Source: Marinobacter confluentis
GTDB taxonomy: Bacteria; Pseudomonadota; Gammaproteobacteria; Pseudomonadales; Oleiphilaceae
Assembly: GCF_004785685.1 (NCBI RefSeq)
Contig: NZ_SRPF01000001.1
Coordinates: forward strand, 1 to 64,000
DNA: 64,000 nucleotides
Direction of reading: 5' to 3'
In this document: positions 42,866 through 52,805 of the stretch, one piece after another
Layout: each line of letters starts with the position of its first letter
Position numbering within the stretch: the first letter of the stretch is position 1
Translations under genes and position numbers: made by a program
Notes under the pieces: model-generated
The model's database searches: none
Seen by the model: only the letters and a program-made list of their open reading frames with translations
Told to the model about the DNA's origin: nothing

Positions 42866-44347
42866 ATGCCGCAGTATCTGCTTGCCATTGACCAGGGAAC
42901 CACCAGTTCCCGCGCCATTGTTTTTGACGCCTCCGGGAACTCGGTTGCCACTGCGCAGAAGGAATTCCAGCAGTATTTCCCCCAGGACGGCTGGGTAGAA
43001 CACGACGCCCTGGAAATCTGGGAAAGTACACTTGCGGTCTGCCGTGAGGCGCTGGAGACATCAAAAGTTCCTGTGGCCTCGATTTCCGGTATCGGTATCA
43101 CCAATCAGCGGGAAACCACAATCATCTGGGACCGCCAGACTGGCGAGCCGGTTTATCGCGCCATCGTCTGGCAGGACCGCCGAACCGCCTCCTGGTGCAC
43201 CAAGCTTAAATCCGATGGCCACGAAGACACGGTGGTTGAACGCACCGGGCTGTTAATCGACCCTTATTTTTCCGCCACCAAAATTGCCTGGATTCTCGAC
43301 AATGTTGACGGCCTGCGGGCCCGTGCCGAGGCCGGGGAGCTGGCGTTCGGAACCGTTGACAGCTGGTTGCTGTGGAATCTGACCGGCGGCCAGTCACATC
43401 GTACCGATGCCACCAATGCATCCAGAACCGCCATTTTCAACATACACGAGCAGGACTGGGACGAAGAGTTGCTCAAACTGTTTCGCATCCCGCGCTCGCT
43501 GCTGCCGGACGTTCTGGACAGTGCCGCCGATTTTGGTGACACGGATGAGAAGTGGTTTGGCCAGGCCCTGCCGGTGGCCGGTATTGCCGGAGACCAGCAT
43601 GCGGCGCTCATCGGCCAGGCCTGCTTCAAGCCGGGAATGGCAAAAAGTACGTACGGTACTGGCTGTTTTCTGATGGTCAATACCGGGTCAGAGGCGCCAC
43701 GCTCGGAAAACCGGCTGCTGACCACCATGGCCTACCGCCTGAACGGCAAACCCTGCTATGCCATGGAGGGCAGTATTTTTGTCGCCGGCGCCGCCATGCA
43801 GTGGCTGAGGGATGGTCTGAAACTGATCCGGCACGCCAGTGAATCGTCCCGCTACGCCACCGAGGTGGGCGTTGAGAACCCGGTCTACCTGGTTCCCGCC
43901 TTCACCGGCCTGGGCGCCCCCCATTGGGATCCCCACGCTCGGGGCGCGATCATGGGCCTGACCCGGGACACCGGTATTGCCGAGATCGTAACCGCTGGCC
44001 TGCAGTCGGTGTGTTATCAGACCAAGGACCTGGTGCGGGCCATCCAGAACGATGGCACTTCACTGAAATCGCTGAGAGTTGACGGCGGCATGGTGGTCAA
44101 TGACTGGCTGATGCAGTTTCTGGCGGACATTCTCAATGTGCCGGTGGAGCGGCCAAAAGTGACAGAGACCACCGCACTGGGCGCGGCCTATCTGGCGGGA
44201 CTGCAGACCGGCGTATACCAGAGCCTGGAGCAGATCACCGAGCTCTGGGCGCGAGAGCACTATTTCCAGCCAAAAATGCGGCCCGTGTTACGTGAATCCC
44301 TTTATGCCGGGTGGCTGGACGCGATCGAAAGGGTCTGCAATAACTGA
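42866..44347 (+). CDS. glpK: Glycerol kinase
   Basis: Phosphorylates glycerol to sn-glycerol-3-phosphate with ATP. The 493-residue protein has the FGGY-kinase N-terminal motif [15 protein letters not shown], the glycerol-binding region [15 protein letters not shown], the segment [13 protein letters not shown], and the C-terminal signature [15 protein letters not shown]. The start ATG 42866 lies nine bases after AAAGGA. It is separated by only 32 bases from the sensor kinase gene, without glpF or glpD neighbours. Co-transcription with the two-component pair is possible but unproven. Confidence 0.96.
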   Translation: MPQYLLAIDQGTTSSRAIVFDASGNSVATAQKEFQQYFPQDGWVEHDALEIWESTLAVCREALETSKVPVASISGIGITNQRETTIIWDRQTGEPVYRAIVWQDRRTASWCTKLKSDGHEDTVVERTGLLIDPYFSATKIAWILDNVDGLRARAEAGELAFGTVDSWLLWNLTGGQSHRTDATNASRTAIFNIHEQDWDEELLKLFRIPRSLLPDVLDSAADFGDTDEKWFGQALPVAGIAGDQHAALIGQACFKPGMAKSTYGTGCFLMVNTGSEAPRSENRLLTTMAYRLNGKPCYAMEGSIFVAGAAMQWLRDGLKLIRHASESSRYATEVGVENPVYLVPAFTGLGAPHWDPHARGAIMGLTRDTGIAEIVTAGLQSVCYQTKDLVRAIQNDGTSLKSLRVDGGMVVNDWLMQFLADILNVPVERPKVTETTALGAAYLAGLQTGVYQSLEQITELWAREHYFQPKMRPVLRESLYAGWLDAIERVCNN

Positions 44348-44386
44348 CGCCGGCGTCGTCTCGGGGCCGGGCTCTCGCCCACCGGT

Positions 44387-45298
44387 TCAGTCCAGTCGGT
44401 TGAGAATGAGGAATTCAAGCAGTGCTTTCTGGGCATGAAGGCGGTTTTCGGCTTCGTCCCAGACCACGGAGCTGGTGTGTTCCATCATATCCGCCGAGAT
44501 TTCCTCGCCCCGGTGGGCTGGCAGGCAGTGCATGAACAGCGCATCTTTATCCGCCAGCTTCATCAGCGCAGGGCTGATCTGATAATCCCGGAAGGCTTTC
44601 TCCCGGGCCTTCTGTTCATCTTCCTGACCCATGGACGCCCAGACGTCGGTCACCAGCAGGTTGGCGCCTCTGGCGGCCTCGGCAGGGTCGCGTAGAATTT
44701 CGACGCGGTCGGAATGGGCGTTCATCAGTGAGCTGTTCGGCTCATAGCCTTCCGGGCAGGCAATGCGCAGGTTGAAACCGAACTGGTCAGCGGCATTCAT
44801 GTAAGATTGGCACATGTTGTTGCCATCCCCAATCCAGGCCACGGTGCCGCCCCGGATGCTGCCTCGGTGTTCCCGATAGGTCTGCATATCCGCCAGCAGC
44901 TGGCAGGGGTGAAAATCGTCAGTCAGGGCGTTGATCACCGGTGCCCTGGAGGCGGCTGCAAAGCGTTCGACGGTTTCGTGATCGAAAGTGCGGATCATGA
45001 CCGCATCCACCATGCTGGAAATGACAATGGCTGAATCCTCAATAGGTTCACCGCGACCAAGCTGGGTGTCGCGGGGGGAGAGAAACAGCGCGGTGCCGCC
45101 AAGCTGGGTCATGCCGGCCTCAAAGGAAACCCGCGTACGGGTGGATGATTTTTCGAAAATCATCGCCAGTACGCGGTTTTTCAGGGTTTCGCGGACGATT
45201 CCCTGTCGCCATTCCTTGCGCAGTGCCGAGGCGTGGTCAAGCAGAGCCTCAAGCTCGTCGGGACTCAGGTCGTTGAGTGTAAGAAAGTGTCTTGCCAT
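44387..45298 (-). CDS. argF: Ornithine carbamoyltransferase
   Basis: Forms citrulline from carbamoyl phosphate and ornithine in arginine synthesis. With ATG 45298 the protein is 303 residues. The carbamoyl-phosphate motif STRTR is at 52-56 ([15 protein letters not shown]), the [11 protein letters not shown] block follows (about residue 130), and the ornithine-binding [10 protein letters not shown] motif lies near 260. AAGGG lies about eight bases upstream. A near-consensus sigma-70 promoter sits 74-102 bases upstream. I saw no clear ArgR box, so its repression is an open point. Confidence 0.96.
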   Translation of the reverse strand: MARHFLTLNDLSPDELEALLDHASALRKEWRQGIVRETLKNRVLAMIFEKSSTRTRVSFEAGMTQLGGTALFLSPRDTQLGRGEPIEDSAIVISSMVDAVMIRTFDHETVERFAAASRAPVINALTDDFHPCQLLADMQTYREHRGSIRGGTVAWIGDGNNMCQSYMNAADQFGFNLRIACPEGYEPNSSLMNAHSDRVEILRDPAEAARGANLLVTDVWASMGQEDEQKAREKAFRDYQISPALMKLADKDALFMHCLPAHRGEEISADMMEHTSSVVWDEAENRLHAQKALLEFLILNRLD

Positions 45299-45371
45299 GA
45301 CATGGCCCTTCATTGATCCATAGACGCATCGGTGCCCGGCAGGCGGCAGCCTGCCTCGCCAGAGGGGCACA

Positions 45372-45400
45372 AGTCTATCCGCTCAGGGGGTTGATGACAA
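45372..45400 (-). promoter_or_regulatory. Sigma-70 promoter for argF
   Basis: On the minus strand TTGTCA (45400-45395) and TAGACT (45377-45372) are separated by exactly 17 bases, a close match to consensus. It lies 74 bases upstream of the argF ATG. Confidence 0.65.
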
Positions 45401-45411
45401 CGCTACGGGCC

Positions 45412-45439
45412 TTGGTCCGGGCGCGCAGACGCGTGTACA
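45412..45439 (+). promoter_or_regulatory. Sigma-70 promoter for grxD
   Basis: TTGGTC (45412-45417) and TACAAT (45434-45439) are 16 bases apart and lie about 58 bases upstream of the grxD start. This promoter and the argF promoter point away from each other across 11 bases. Confidence 0.55.
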
Positions 45440-45497
45440 ATGGGGCAAAAGCCGTTGCCCGCTGGCAACCCATGATTGATGTACGAGGTAACTGTCA

Positions 45498-45824
45498 ATG
45501 GACATTAACGAAACCATCAAGAACCAGCTCGAAGAAAACCCGATTATCCTTTACATGAAAGGCAGCCCGCAGCAGCCGCAGTGTGGTTTTTCTGCCAAGA
45601 CCTCCCAGGCGCTGATGGCCTGTGGTGAACGCTTTGCTTTCGTTAATATCCTGGACAACCAGGAACTGCGTGAAGCATTGAAAGTCTATTCCAGTTGGCC
45701 CACCTATCCCCAGCTCTATATCAATGGAGAGTTGGTTGGCGGCTGTGACATCATTCTTGAAATGTCCGAGAGCGGAGAGCTTGCAGAGAAGGTGAAAGCG
45801 GCTGCCAAGCAGGCAGAAGCCTGA
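45498..45824 (+). CDS. grxD: Monothiol glutaredoxin Grx4 (CGFS type)
   Basis: A 108-residue CGFS-type glutaredoxin that binds a [2Fe-2S] cluster with glutathione and delivers iron-sulfur clusters. The active-site C29-G30-F31-S32 is preceded by KGSPQQPQ, and the glutathione-contact segments SSWPTYPQLYINGELVGG and CDIILEMSESGEL are typical. It is the short single-domain form. It is convergent with the TonB-like gene, whose stop lies 19 bases away. Confidence 0.96.
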   Translation: MDINETIKNQLEENPIILYMKGSPQQPQCGFSAKTSQALMACGERFAFVNILDNQELREALKVYSSWPTYPQLYINGELVGGCDIILEMSESGELAEKVKAAAKQAEA

Positions 45825-45843
45825 TCTTTGCCGGCATTTGTGC

Positions 45844-46629
45844 CTAGAACGTGTACCTGACCTCAACCCTGAACGGCCGCTGACGTGAAGCTGACGACGG
45901 CGGTTCAGGGTACGGGCTGGCCTCCAGTGCCGCCCGGTAGACCCGTTGATCCAGCCCGTCGTTTCCAGATGACCTGCTAATATCTGCTGCCACCAGTGCA
46001 CCGTTGGACATCAGGTCCAATTCGAGTTCAACGCTGAGCGTTTGCCCCTTTTTTACGTCCTCAAGCTTGCGAATGGTCGCTCTCTCGCCGATGGTCTGGG
46101 CCAGCAGCGAAATATAGGAGCTTTCTTCGCTGGGCGCCTCCGATTGGAGGGTTATTTCGTGTTCTGATTCAATCGGCTTACCGGTTTGTCTGCCAGCTTT
46201 GCTAGGAGCTGAGGGCAGGGTGGCCCGGGCGCTGTTCTGTGCCGGCTGCGGTAGGGATTCCTGCCGATTCGGCCGGTCAGGAACCGGGTTGTGTTCGGGC
46301 GATGCTTCAGGCTGCGGCTCCGGAGCCTTGCGTGGTTGGGGGGTGGATGTTACCTGCAGGGCGCGGGTCGGCTCGGATGGCGGCATTTCTTCAATAGTGA
46401 AGGGTTCTGCAACGACCGCTGGCGCGGTCGAAGCAGGCGGCTGCTTAGCGGACGCGCGGCTGCCCCGAGGCGTCAGTTGAACGCTGACCGTAACCGGGTT
46501 GTAGCTGTGCTTGGGAAGATCAATGGTGAAGGTCGCCATCAGTAGCGTGTGCGCCAGAAGGGCGACGGAGACCGCCAGAGTGATCCGGTAGGTCTCCGGA
46601 AGACCGGTATCCTTGCCATACTGCAGCAT
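45844..46629 (-). CDS. TonB-like energy-transducer/periplasmic linker protein
   Basis: A 261-residue protein with an N-terminal membrane anchor (about residues 15-34), a long periplasmic linker rich in Pro, Ala, Ser and Glu, and a C-terminal TonB fold near residues 185-261 (LSVELELDLMSNGALVAADIS, then YRAALEASPYPEPP and a final VEVRYTF). It has the shape of TonB or TolA-type proteins, but no exbB, exbD or receptor gene is adjacent. It lies 11 bases downstream of the DUF1631 gene and is surely co-transcribed with it. A role in transport or envelope signalling cannot be settled. Confidence 0.78.
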   Translation of the reverse strand: MLQYGKDTGLPETYRITLAVSVALLAHTLLMATFTIDLPKHSYNPVTVSVQLTPRGSRASAKQPPASTAPAVVAEPFTIEEMPPSEPTRALQVTSTPQPRKAPEPQPEASPEHNPVPDRPNRQESLPQPAQNSARATLPSAPSKAGRQTGKPIESEHEITLQSEAPSEESSYISLLAQTIGERATIRKLEDVKKGQTLSVELELDLMSNGALVAADISRSSGNDGLDQRVYRAALEASPYPEPPSSASRQRPFRVEVRYTF

Positions 46630-46640
46630 TGACGCTCAGC

Positions 46641-48857
46641 CTATCCCGCCTTGCTCCGCAAACTGCCAACCACAGCATCCAGTGCCCGGTCGATCAATGC
46701 GCCCTGTTCCAGAACGGTCAGGCGACCACGCCGGAGCTCATGGGCAAGTTCGGACCGGGTTTTTTCAATCACTTTCAGGCCCATGCGATTGACGAACACA
46801 AAGCATTCCGCCTCCTCGATGATGGCGGACAGCTTGCAGCGGAAACTGGCGCCGTTGACCAGACTGAACTCTACCCAGTTGCCGATCTCGATCTGATCAA
46901 TCTGGGCAATATGTTCGGCAATGGCCGCGTTTTCCAGCTCCTGCTGACGTTCGATGGCGGTCTGTGGCGCCCTGATTTCTTCTTCCTCAGGCTCTGGTGA
47001 GTCTTCGATGGCTTCTACCAGGGCATTGGCTCGGAAGGCCTCGGTCAGCTCATGCTTCAGATCGGCCATCATTTCATCGAGCTTTGACGAGTTGTAGGAC
47101 ACTTCCTCAAGCCCGGCGCGCAGGGACTTCAACAGGCCTGGAACGACTCTGACCCACTGGTCCCGCTCCTGGTCTTCCTGATGGGGGTGGAGGCACCAGA
47201 TAAGGTCATCAACGACCCTGACCGACTGTGTCCAGCGGTGTTCAACGTCATCCCGCAGGTAGGCCAGGAACATCACACGGCTCCAGCCGTTAAGCAGAAT
47301 GTTGCGAACCGGCTCCTGCAACTTGTAACGGGCCAATTTTGACTGAAGAAGCTTGTCGACCGTTTCCTGGGCTTTCTGTGACTTGATTCGGCCGCGCTCA
47401 GATTCCCGGGTGCGCTGCTCCACCAGCGAGGATTTGCGGTCTTCCCGGGCCAGAAACTGTTCGAATTCTTCGCCAAGGGTCTCGAACAGGGTCAGATCGC
47501 CGTCAAATTCGTTCAGTATCCGGGCAACAATAGCGTGGATCTGGTCATAGAGCTTGTCGCGGCTTTTCTCGTTGCTGTCGCTCCAGCCGATGCCCGCCCG
47601 CGCCAGGCTGTTCAGCAGGCGGCGCGCCGGGTGGGTCGCTTTGCTGAAAAAGGTCTTGTCTTTGATGACCACTTTCAGAATCGGGATCTGCAACCGGCTG
47701 ATCAACACCTGTACCGGTGCCGAGAGGTTGTAGTCGTCCAGAATGAATTCGAACAGCATGGAAACGAGGTTAATCAGGTCCTCGTCCATTTCGTTCAGTG
47801 CTGGTTTTTTTCCGTCTGCGGTGCTGTCAGTCCGAGCCAGCAATTGCTGAATCACCGAATGCAGGTCAACGACGGTTGGCTTGCCTTCACTAAGGTTGTT
47901 CCAGTTTCTGACGTCGGCCGTCTGTTGTGGCAGCGCGCTGAGAAGATTGATCAGCTCGGCGTCACTGACAACGTGAACGCCCGGGTCCGCCGATCTGGGC
48001 TCCTGGCCTGTGGTCGCACGCCTGGATGCCAGCATCTGGCGAATCTGCTCGAACATGGCGCCTTCATGATGACCCTGACTGCCGGCCGTGGGGCCGGCGT
48101 TGTCGGCATCGTGATGAGCGTGGTCAGCGTTGCTGCCGCCGGGTTTATCCTGTTGTTTTCCAGCTTTGCCGTGGTAGCGAAAGTTGGGAATTACACCGGC
48201 CTGAACGAGGATGCGGTTTGCTTCATCAAGCAACATCCCCAGATTGGAAACCACGTAACGGTCAAACTGCTTGAGCAGAATCAACCGTTCGCGAATCTGA
48301 ATCTCCAGTGCCTGGATGGCTTCTACAAAGGCACTGCAGAGATGCTCTGGCGCCATTGGGTTAACTGGTGTCTCTGCGGTCACGCCAGGATAGATTTCGC
48401 TGAAGCGCGCCTGCAACTGGAGCAGTGAGCCTTGGAAGTGCACCTTGGACTTGGTGATCATCGCGTTGAGAGCGACCTGTTCTTCCAGATCGTCATCACC
48501 GATCAGGGACAGGCTGTCTGCCCCGGTAGAGGCAAGGTCCTCGGCGGCCGGGGCGCCACCCCGGGGCGGGTGGGAAAATAGCTGGCCCACGGCGTTCTGG
48601 AAATGCTTTTCCACACCTTTGCGTTTGATGCGGATTTCACGCATGGCCTCGAAATAACGATTCTGCTCGTTGTTGCTTCTGGCGTTATTGGCCAGTTCAA
48701 ACAGCGAATCATCTACCGCATCGAAGGCACCCTGCAACAAGTCTCCGAGACCGGCCACCACCGTGTCGCGAATACGCACAATTTCGGTTGGCAAAGAGCC
48801 TGCATTACCAGCCTCTCGGTGCTCGCGGAGAAAATGTATGCCGGACTGCTTATTCAT
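46641..48857 (-). CDS. DUF1631 family protein
   Basis: A 738-residue, largely helical cytosolic protein of the DUF1631 family, common in Pseudomonas relatives. The N-terminus is Arg/Glu-rich (EMREIRIKRKGVEKHFQNA), a ~100-residue variable region around 240-320 is His/Ala/Gly-rich, and the C-terminal ~85 residues (WVEFSLVNGASFRCKLSAII, then CFVFVNRMGLKVIEK) look like a PilZ-type beta fold, though without a clear RxxxR signature. The start ATG 48857 has AGGAGT seven bases upstream. It pairs with the TonB-like gene. Function is unknown; cyclic-di-GMP binding is only a possibility. Confidence 0.85.
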   Translation of the reverse strand: MNKQSGIHFLREHREAGNAGSLPTEIVRIRDTVVAGLGDLLQGAFDAVDDSLFELANNARSNNEQNRYFEAMREIRIKRKGVEKHFQNAVGQLFSHPPRGGAPAAEDLASTGADSLSLIGDDDLEEQVALNAMITKSKVHFQGSLLQLQARFSEIYPGVTAETPVNPMAPEHLCSAFVEAIQALEIQIRERLILLKQFDRYVVSNLGMLLDEANRILVQAGVIPNFRYHGKAGKQQDKPGGSNADHAHHDADNAGPTAGSQGHHEGAMFEQIRQMLASRRATTGQEPRSADPGVHVVSDAELINLLSALPQQTADVRNWNNLSEGKPTVVDLHSVIQQLLARTDSTADGKKPALNEMDEDLINLVSMLFEFILDDYNLSAPVQVLISRLQIPILKVVIKDKTFFSKATHPARRLLNSLARAGIGWSDSNEKSRDKLYDQIHAIVARILNEFDGDLTLFETLGEEFEQFLAREDRKSSLVEQRTRESERGRIKSQKAQETVDKLLQSKLARYKLQEPVRNILLNGWSRVMFLAYLRDDVEHRWTQSVRVVDDLIWCLHPHQEDQERDQWVRVVPGLLKSLRAGLEEVSYNSSKLDEMMADLKHELTEAFRANALVEAIEDSPEPEEEEIRAPQTAIERQQELENAAIAEHIAQIDQIEIGNWVEFSLVNGASFRCKLSAIIEEAECFVFVNRMGLKVIEKTRSELAHELRRGRLTVLEQGALIDRALDAVVGSLRSKAG

Positions 48858-49012
48858 GGCCGACTCCTGTGTGCGCCTCAACCGGATGCAAAACCGAGCA
48901 AACTTTGATCATCTTTTTTTCTAATTTACCGCATTTTAACACACGGTGACACACGCAGGTGTGAACAAACTGCAGTATTCACCCGAATCTCTGCCTGAAG
49001 TGGCCGCTCGTA

Positions 49013-50290
49013 TTATCGTGCTGTTCTTTTTTTGCGTTTTTTCGGATGAACAATAGCAGCTTTTACGACGTTGTCCTTGATCTGGAGCACTTCAACCCTA
49101 TGTCCGCCCACCTTAAGGCACACGTTGGTGTCCGGAATGTTTTCCAGAGTCTCGGTAATCAGCCCGTTCAGGGTTTTGGGCCCGTCTACCGGCAGTTTCC
49201 AGCCCAGGGTTTTGTTGATGGTGCGTAAAGCGCTGGTGCCGTCGATGATGAAGGTGCCATCGTCCTGGGGAATGATGTCCGGGCTGGTGGAGGCGTAGTC
49301 GGTTGTAAACTCGCCAACAATCTCTTCCAGGATGTCTTCCAGCGTCGCCAGTCCCAGTACGTCACCGTACTCGTCAACTACCATGCCGAACCGGCGTTTT
49401 TCTTTCTGGAAGTTGATCAGTTGGGTGTTCAGGGGAGTGCTTTCCGGAATGAAGTAGGGCTCCCGGCAAAGCTGCATCAGCATGGCTTTGCTGATGTCGT
49501 CCTCGTGAAGCAGTTTGGTGGCATTGCGAAGGTGAAGAACGCCCTGAATGTCGTTGATATCACCTTTGAATACAGGCAGGCGGGTGTGCTGGCTGCTTCG
49601 CAGCTGGCGCAGGATGGTGTCCAGATCGTCTTCAAGGTCAATGCCGACGACCTCGTTGCGCGGCACCATAATGTCGTTCACCGTGACTTTCTCCAGGTCC
49701 AGAATGCTGACCAGCATGTCCTTGTGCTTTGCGGGAATGAGCGCCCCCGCTTCATTGACCAGTGTGCGCAGCTCTTCCCGGCTGAGATGATCACTGGCGG
49801 CATCGCTTGGCGATACGCCGATGACCTTGAGTATGGCGCCGGTAAACAGGTTGACCGCCCAGACCACCGGGTAAAGTATTTTGAGTAACGGCCCCAGCAC
49901 ATGGCTGGCAGGGAAAGCTATTTTTTCCGGAAACAGTGCGGCAAGGGTCTTTGGTGTGACTTCGGCAAAAATCAGAATCACGATGGTTAGCAGAACCGTG
50001 GCAATGGCGATACCCGCATCACCCCAGATGCGAATGGCTATAACGGTCGCGATGGCTGATGCGAATATGTTGACGAAATTGTTGCCGATCAGAATGACGC
50101 CAATCAGCTGATCCGTGCGGTTCAGCAGGTTCTGGGCCCGTTTGGCGCCTTTGTGGCCGGTTTTGGCCATGTGCTTCAGGCGATAACGGTTCAGGGACAT
50201 CATGCCGGTCTCGGAGCTCGAGAAGAAGGCAGAAAGCAGAATGAGGCCGGCCAGAATAATAAACAGCGCGGTAAGCGATGTCTCGTTCAA
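49013..50290 (-). CDS. CNNM/CorC-family transporter with CBS and HlyC/CorC domains
   Basis: A 425-residue inner-membrane protein. Four hydrophobic segments in the first ~150 residues form the DUF21/CNNM domain (LSAFFSSSETGMMSLNRYRLKHM, then VILIGNNFVNIFAS). A CBS pair follows (VNDIMVPRNEVVGI, then DIQGVLHLRNATKLL), then the CorC/HlyC domain (GTFIIDGTSALRTINKTLGW) and a Lys/Arg tail (PKKRKKRTAR). The family mediates magnesium or other divalent-cation efflux, like E. coli YfjD/CorB. Old hemolysin names are misleading. Its upstream neighbour encodes a CcsA-like protein, as in many gammaproteobacteria. Confidence 0.9.
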   Translation of the reverse strand: MNETSLTALFIILAGLILLSAFFSSSETGMMSLNRYRLKHMAKTGHKGAKRAQNLLNRTDQLIGVILIGNNFVNIFASAIATVIAIRIWGDAGIAIATVLLTIVILIFAEVTPKTLAALFPEKIAFPASHVLGPLLKILYPVVWAVNLFTGAILKVIGVSPSDAASDHLSREELRTLVNEAGALIPAKHKDMLVSILDLEKVTVNDIMVPRNEVVGIDLEDDLDTILRQLRSSQHTRLPVFKGDINDIQGVLHLRNATKLLHEDDISKAMLMQLCREPYFIPESTPLNTQLINFQKEKRRFGMVVDEYGDVLGLATLEDILEEIVGEFTTDYASTSPDIIPQDDGTFIIDGTSALRTINKTLGWKLPVDGPKTLNGLITETLENIPDTNVCLKVGGHRVEVLQIKDNVVKAAIVHPKKRKKRTAR

Positions 50291-50376
50291 GAAAATAGGT
50301 CCTTACGTGACTGGGATGAAGCTAAAGTGGTGTCTGGTGAATGCGGTGTCAAGTAATCCGGCCTGTGCCGGGGCCG

Positions 50377-51183
50377 TCAGGCCCCACGCTGGAAAACCAG
50401 TTCGAGAACAAATTTGCTGCCATAAAAGGCCATCATCAGCAGTGCGCAGCCGGCCAGGGTCCATCGGCTGGCAGTCGCGCCACGCCAGCCCTTTACATAG
50501 CGCCCGATCAGCAGGGCAATAAAAACCACCAGCGACAGCAGGGAGAAAAAGGTCTTGTGAGCCAGGTCCTGTGCGAACAGGTCCTCAACGAACAGTGCGC
50601 CGGTGGTGATCGCAAGCACCAACAGGGTAACGCCCGCCCAGACCAGTTCGAAAAGCAGGGATTCCATGGTCTGAAGGGGCGGCAGATTGCGGATCAGCAC
50701 ACTGTTGTAGTTCTGTTTCAGGCCCCGGTTCTGCATGTACAGAAGAACCGCCTGCAGAGCCGCGAGGGTGAAAAGGCTATAGGCGGTCACCGACAGCGCA
50801 ATGTGGGAGAGCATGCCATAGCTATCGCCAGCGACGACTCTGGAAGATGAGTGGGTGATCAGCACCATGATGATGGTCAGCCCGGCCATCGGGTAGACGG
50901 CAAGGAAAAGGCTTTGAACCGGTTTGCGCAGGCTGAGAGCCAGCAGCAGGAGCACGATAAGCCAGGAGATCAGTACCGAGCTCTGGAAAAATCCGAAATC
51001 GAATACGCCGTGGCGGTATACCGTCTGGGCAATAAGAAGGCCGTGACTGGTGAGCGCAAGAAGACCGATCAGAGCGGTGATCGCAGTGCTGGTGTGAACC
51101 CTGCCGCGAAAGCTCAGCGCCTGCAGTGCAGTGCCGATGCTATAAAGCAGTAGTGAAGTGACCGCAAGGATCAGCGTTCCCAT
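50377..51183 (-). CDS. CcsA/YpjD-like cytochrome c assembly-type membrane protein
   Basis: A 268-residue protein with about eight hydrophobic helices. It belongs to the cytochrome c assembly (CcsA/CcmC/NrfE-like) family by its central LITHSSSRVVAGDSYGMLSHIALSVTAY region, where His residues could hold heme, although the classic Trp-rich WWD motif is not evident. Such homologues lie beside ffh in many gammaproteobacteria and are called YpjD. A direct role in heme handling is plausible but unproven. It is divergent from ffh. Confidence 0.87.
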   Translation of the reverse strand: MGTLILAVTSLLLYSIGTALQALSFRGRVHTSTAITALIGLLALTSHGLLIAQTVYRHGVFDFGFFQSSVLISWLIVLLLLALSLRKPVQSLFLAVYPMAGLTIIMVLITHSSSRVVAGDSYGMLSHIALSVTAYSLFTLAALQAVLLYMQNRGLKQNYNSVLIRNLPPLQTMESLLFELVWAGVTLLVLAITTGALFVEDLFAQDLAHKTFFSLLSLVVFIALLIGRYVKGWRGATASRWTLAGCALLMMAFYGSKFVLELVFQRGA

Positions 51184-51247
51184 GACTTCCTTTAACCACG
51201 TTCAGACGGAGAATCGGCGGGGATTTAAACCGATTTGACCAGGCTGG

Positions 51248-51276
51248 TCGTTTCAAGCCGCTAGTCTGGTTATAAT
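51248..51276 (+). promoter_or_regulatory. Promoter for ffh
   Basis: A perfect TATAAT (51271-51276) lies 98 bases upstream of the ffh start; the -35 region at about 51248 (TCGTTT) is poor. The -10 is convincing, while the full promoter needs experimental proof. Confidence 0.5.
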
Positions 51277-51373
51277 GTCGCGATTATGCAACAGGAATCA
51301 AGGATGCCCGTCACGATCTGAAACGGGTTTCCCGTTGTTCTGCAACCAATTTATCCGGGTACGGAAGCACAGC

Positions 51374-52762
51374 ATGTTTGAGAACCTTCAGGACCGACTT
51401 TCAGGTAGTCTGCGCAAAATCTCCGGCCAGGCGCGACTGACCGACGACAACATCAAGGAAACCCTGCGTGAAGTGCGCATGGCGTTGCTTGAGGCGGACG
51501 TTGCGTTGCCGGTGGTCAAAGCCTTTATAGAAGGTGTCCGGGAGCGGGCGGTGGGCCAGGAGGTTCAGCGCAGCCTGACCCCGGGCCAGGTTTTCGTCAA
51601 GGTCGTCCAGCAGGAACTCGAACGGGTAATGGGGGATGGCACAGAATCCCTGAACCTGGCCACCCAGCCGCCGGCGGTCGTCATGATGGCAGGCCTGCAG
51701 GGTGCGGGTAAGACCACGACCGTCGCCAAGCTGTCACGGTTTCTGAAAGAGCGGCAGAAAAAATCAGTAATGGTGGTCAGCGCCGACGTATATCGCCCCG
51801 CGGCTATTCGTCAGTTGGAGACCCTTGCCGGTGAAGTAGGCGTCGAGTTCTTTCCCAGCTCCGAAGACCAGGACCCGGTAGACATTGCCAATGCCGCCAT
51901 GGACGCCGCCCGGAAAAAGCACATAGATGTGTTGATTCTCGATACTGCAGGTCGCCTGCATGTCGACGACCAGATGATGGGCGAGATTGGCCGCCTGCAT
52001 AAGGCCGTTAATCCTATCGAGACCCTGTTCGTGGTCGACGCCATGACAGGCCAGGACGCCGCGAATACCGCCAAGGCCTTTAATGACGCTCTGCCGCTGA
52101 CCGGTGTGGTGCTGACCAAGACAGACGGCGATGCCCGCGGTGGTGCGGCACTGTCTGTGCGCCACATTACCGGCAAGCCCATCAAATTCCTGGGTGTGGG
52201 TGAGAAAACCGACGCCCTCGAGCCCTTCCACCCGGACCGTGTCGCATCAAGGATTCTGGGTATGGGCGATGTGCTTTCTCTTATAGAGGAAGCAGAACGC
52301 AAGATTGACCAGAAGAAAGCGCAGAAGCTCACCACCAAGATCAAGAAGGGCAAGAGTTTCGATCTGGAAGATTTCCGCGACCAGCTCCAGCAGATGAAAA
52401 GCATGGGCGGTATCGGTGGCCTGATGGACAAGCTGCCGGGCATGGGCCAGATGGCGCAGATGGCCCAGCAGCAGGTTAATGACAAGTCCATGGGCCAGAT
52501 GGAGGCGATCATCTGCTCCATGACGCCCAAAGAGCGTCGTTACCCGGACGTGATCAACAATTCCCGTAAGCGCCGCATTGCCGGTGGTTCCGGAACCCAG
52601 ATCCAGGATGTTAACCGCCTGCTGAAGCAGCACAAGCAGATGCAGAAAATGATGAAGAAATTCGGCAAGAAAGGCGGAATGGCTAACATGATGCGCGGTC
52701 TTGGCGGTATGATGCCGCCGGGCGGTCCAGGCGGTGGTATGCCACCCCGTGGCCGTATGTAG
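51374..52762 (+). CDS. ffh: Signal recognition particle GTPase Ffh
   Basis: The protein part of SRP; it binds signal sequences and 4.5S RNA and docks to FtsY. The 462-residue protein starts MFENLQDRLSGSLRKISG (the usual N-domain). It has the GTPase loop GLQGAGKT at 107-114, the DTAGRLHVD and TKTDGDARGG motifs, and a Met-rich M domain ending in a Gly/Pro/Met-rich tail. The start at 51374 is chosen on homology, with GGAAG about seven bases upstream. It is upstream of rpsP, a conserved order. Confidence 0.97.
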   Translation: MFENLQDRLSGSLRKISGQARLTDDNIKETLREVRMALLEADVALPVVKAFIEGVRERAVGQEVQRSLTPGQVFVKVVQQELERVMGDGTESLNLATQPPAVVMMAGLQGAGKTTTVAKLSRFLKERQKKSVMVVSADVYRPAAIRQLETLAGEVGVEFFPSSEDQDPVDIANAAMDAARKKHIDVLILDTAGRLHVDDQMMGEIGRLHKAVNPIETLFVVDAMTGQDAANTAKAFNDALPLTGVVLTKTDGDARGGAALSVRHITGKPIKFLGVGEKTDALEPFHPDRVASRILGMGDVLSLIEEAERKIDQKKAQKLTTKIKKGKSFDLEDFRDQLQQMKSMGGIGGLMDKLPGMGQMAQMAQQQVNDKSMGQMEAIICSMTPKERRYPDVINNSRKRRIAGGSGTQIQDVNRLLKQHKQMQKMMKKFGKKGGMANMMRGLGGMMPPGGPGGGMPPRGRM

Positions 52763-52805
52763 AAACCGGGACATTTTCCCTGTTTTCTTTGGCGTTGAAT
52801 TAGCA

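Noticed and set aside
44346..44357. Palindrome GACGCCGGCGTC after glpK
   Set aside because: Twelve-base GC palindrome with no loop or T-run; likely chance in GC-rich DNA.
47535..48428. A 297-codon plus-strand frame inside the DUF1631 gene
   Set aside because: Antisense to a conserved family protein, with no start signal of its own.
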